DNA from: Clostridium folliculivorans
GTDB taxonomy: Bacteria; Bacillota; Clostridia; Clostridiales; Clostridiaceae
DNA: 64,000 nt
Direction of reading: 5' to 3'
NCBI RefSeq assembly: GCF_024341905.1
Contig: NZ_BQXY01000013.1
Span: 38,054 to 102,053, forward strand
Position numbers and translations under genes: made by a program. This document shows, piece after piece, positions 62,131 to 64,000 of this stretch (position 1 is the first letter of the stretch; each line of letters begins with the position of its first letter). The notes beneath the pieces were generated by a model, which worked only from the letters and a program-made list of their open reading frames with translations, had not been told where the DNA came from and did not search any database.

Positions 62131-62436
62131 ATGCTTCACCTCATTTATAAAATAAAATTCTAGAAAGTACAGTTTGAATAAAATTGCTTTATTTATATAT
62201 GTAGTATAAAAACATACTTATATTATTTATTATATCAAATTTTCATAAAATAAATTAAAGTAATACATTACATGCAAGTTAGTAGAAATATTAATAAAAA
62301 ATATGATAGAATTTATAATTACTGATAATAATCTCATATTATATTATCTATTGGTAAAAATAGAATAGTTGAAGTGTATTTTATAATAAATATATAATTT
62401 AATATGATACATAAATATTGTTAAGGGGGCTTTAAA

Positions 62437-63390
62437 ATGGCAATTAAACCAAGGAAAGTAGCTATTGTTGGAACAGGTCTTGTAGGTTCAAGCTGTGCAT
62501 TTAGTTTAGTAAACCAAGGTGTATGCGAAGAAGTACTAATGATAGACCTAAATGAAGAAAAAGCATTAGGTGAAGCGATGGATTTAACTCATGCAGTTGA
62601 ATATCTTCCTAAAAGAACAAAAATATATCAAGGAGGATATGATCAATGTGGGGATGCAGATGTAGTAATAATAACAGCAGGGGCACCACCTAAGATAGGA
62701 CAAAGTAGAATAGATACTTTAGATATTAGTGCTAAGATATGTAATAGTATTGTTGAACCCATAATGAAATCTGGATTTGATGGTTTTTTTATAATAGTAT
62801 CTAATCCTGTAGATATTATAACTTATCATGTTTGGAAGATATCAGGATTACCAAGAAATAAAGTCATGGGAACAGGTACTTCTGTAGATAGTGCTAGACT
62901 TAAGACAATGATTTCAGAGTACTTGGATGTAGATCCAAGATCAGTACAAGGATATGCTATGGGAGAGCATGGTGATGCTCAAATGATACCATGGTCACAT
63001 GTTTATGTTGGTGGTAAACCATTCCTAAAAATAATGGAGGAAAACCCTGATACTTATGGTAAGTTGAATCTTGATGAAATTGAATATAGAGTTTCTCAAG
63101 AAGGCTGGGCAGTTTTTAATAGAAAAGGTGGAAGCACTTATTATGGTATATCTTCTGCTGCTGTAGGGATAATAAAGTCAATATTATTTGATGAACACAG
63201 CATAATACCTGTATCGGCAATATTAGATGGTGAATATGGGGAATATAATGTTGCATCTGGAGTACCAGCTATTATTAATGCTGAAGGTGTAAAAGATATA
63301 CTAGAGATAAATATGACAGAGCAAGAAAAGTCGAAATTTAAAAAAGCTAATGAATCTTTAAGAGGATATATTGCAAGACTAGGACATTAG
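62437..63390 (+). CDS. ldh: L-lactate dehydrogenase-like 2-hydroxyacid dehydrogenase
   Basis: A 317-aa enzyme of the LDH/MDH family with NAD site VGTGLVGSSCAF near residue 11, an Asp ending strand 2 (MIDLNEEKA), the mobile loop TAGAPPKIGQSR (R91 is the catalytic loop Arg), VSNPVDIITY, and the catalytic His in GEHGDAQ (near 178). The loop residue that is Gln in lactate and Arg in malate dehydrogenases is Pro (P85), so lactate specificity is not certain; a wider 2-oxoacid range is possible. AAGGGGG precedes the ATG. It is a single gene with its own terminator. A TTGTTAAG half-site near 62418 is too little for a Rex site. Confidence 0.85.
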   Translation: MAIKPRKVAIVGTGLVGSSCAFSLVNQGVCEEVLMIDLNEEKALGEAMDLTHAVEYLPKRTKIYQGGYDQCGDADVVIITAGAPPKIGQSRIDTLDISAKICNSIVEPIMKSGFDGFFIIVSNPVDIITYHVWKISGLPRNKVMGTGTSVDSARLKTMISEYLDVDPRSVQGYAMGEHGDAQMIPWSHVYVGGKPFLKIMEENPDTYGKLNLDEIEYRVSQEGWAVFNRKGGSTYYGISSAAVGIIKSILFDEHSIIPVSAILDGEYGEYNVASGVPAIINAEGVKDILEINMTEQEKSKFKKANESLRGYIARLGH

Positions 63391-63411
63391 AATATATTAG
63401 TGTTATTTAAG

Positions 63412-63462
63412 AACCTTATGAATTAATTAATTATATTAATAACTTCATAAGGTTTTGTTTTT
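63412..63462 (+). terminator. Terminator after ldh
   Basis: AACCTTATGAA pairs with TTCATAAGGTT, with an inner TTAAT/ATTAA pairing, followed by TTGTTTTTTG. Confidence 0.88.
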
Positions 63463-63830
63463 TGTTCCAATATTCTTAATCAAATATATGTTAAGTTATG
63501 CTATCAGACTAAAATTCCTTATAATATAATCTGTGTTTTTTTAAAGTTTTAACTAATTTATTGATTTAAATGAATATAATACTTTCATATAATGCATAAT
63601 AAACAAGGATAAGTTGATTTTTGATACATAAACATTACCAAGTGTATCAATATAAGAAAATTAGAGGATTATTAAGGAAAAGTTAAGTAGGCATGGTTAA
63701 AGTTTGTTTACCTAATGATTAGGAAAGTTATTAAGTATATGGGCATGATATTATAAAACACGTCGCTGAAACACACAGCAAAGAACACGAAAGTTAAAAC
63801 TTATGAATACAAAAAAGTTTTAGAAAAGTG

Positions 63831-64000
63831 TTGACAATAACATCTTAAAAATGTTAAGATGTAAAAGTCGCTGATGAGCGGTAACAGTAACTTGGTCTTT
63901 GAAAATTAAACAGAGAAGATAAACAAAGTCTAAAATTAGACTTAAACTAAACCAGCAATTCTTTTGAAAAAAGACTTACTAAGTAAGTAAGCTATGATTA
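63831..64000 (+). promoter_or_regulatory. rRNA operon promoter and leader
   Basis: TTGACA (63831-63836), then TAAGAT (63855-63860) after 18 bp, or TTAAGA after 17. ACATCTTAA and TTAAGATGT form a 9-bp inverted repeat across the promoter. The leader has GGTCTTTGAAAATTAAACAG (63893-63912), the typical element before clostridial and Bacillus 16S genes. The 16S gene itself is not reached; it should begin shortly after base 64000. The stretch 63463-63830 before it holds no gene that I can see. Confidence 0.82.

Noticed and set aside
62400..62436. TTGTTAAG before ldh as a Rex redox operator
   Set aside because: Only one half of the Rex palindrome is present.

Overview
The window looks like a chromosome segment of a Clostridium-type Firmicute. 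It is very AT-rich, with strong GGAGG-type ribosome binding sites, frequent TTG/GTG starts and tight operons, and it contains families common in clostridia (CBO0543-like protein, PadR/DUF2812 pair, YjdF, DUF1450-like protein). All calls were made by eye from the sequence; no database search was run.

Layout. 1-6.2 kb: distal half of a complex I operon (nuoH end, nuoI, J, K, L, M, N). 6.3-25.5 kb: a metal-handling island. It holds an OmpR-type two-component system, a CsoR-like gene that needs a -1 frameshift, copA, copZ, a YHS-domain protein, a large HMA/DsbD-like/cupredoxin membrane protein, CcdA plus a TlpA-like thioredoxin, a multicopper oxidase, a beta-propeller lipoprotein, a Cys/His/Met-rich peptide, and a Fur-box-linked FTR1 iron permease with a repeat lipoprotein. 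A stand-alone gene with a HhH-like segment and a nuclease-like segment sits inside it. 26-32 kb: an N-terminally damaged cinA, a CPBP protease, an orphan PotD-like lipoprotein and an ABC-F protein. 32.4-37.6 kb: a bacteriocin locus with a double-glycine precursor, a C39-peptidase ABC exporter, an HlyD-like accessory protein and two broken small genes. 37.9-46.3 kb: mixed genes (phosphoesterase, chemotaxis receptor, PadR/DUF2812, yjdF with its probable riboswitch, Sir2). 46.6-60.5 kb: an L,D-transpeptidase, then a large surface/stress operon (790-aa membrane protein, ABC-2 transporter, coiled-coil protein, MoxR, DUF58 and two VWA proteins). 60.7-64 kb: tRNA-Phe, ung, an ldh-like gene, and the promoter and leader of an rRNA operon whose 16S gene should start just past the window.

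The main result is a shared promoter design in the metal island. Seven promoters (six clear, one weak) carry direct CTTCATA half-sites at exactly 11-bp spacing, ending exactly 9 bp before a -10 box. Direct repeats on one helical turn suit a PhoB/OmpR-type activator, and the response regulator at 6292-6981 is the obvious candidate. The promoters drive the YHS protein, an unknown membrane protein, the HMA/cupredoxin protein (weaker), a 52-aa unannotated peptide, ccdA-tlpA, the multicopper oxidase and the Cys/His/Met-rich peptide. This suggests an envelope copper (or related metal) response working beside the cytosolic CsoR/CopA/CopZ system.

Other notable points are five copies of one helical domain spread over FTR1 and its neighbouring lipoprotein, a decayed copy of the multicopper oxidase end on the far side of that iron operon, palindromic MITE-like elements, and a lactate-dehydrogenase-like enzyme with Pro at the specificity position.
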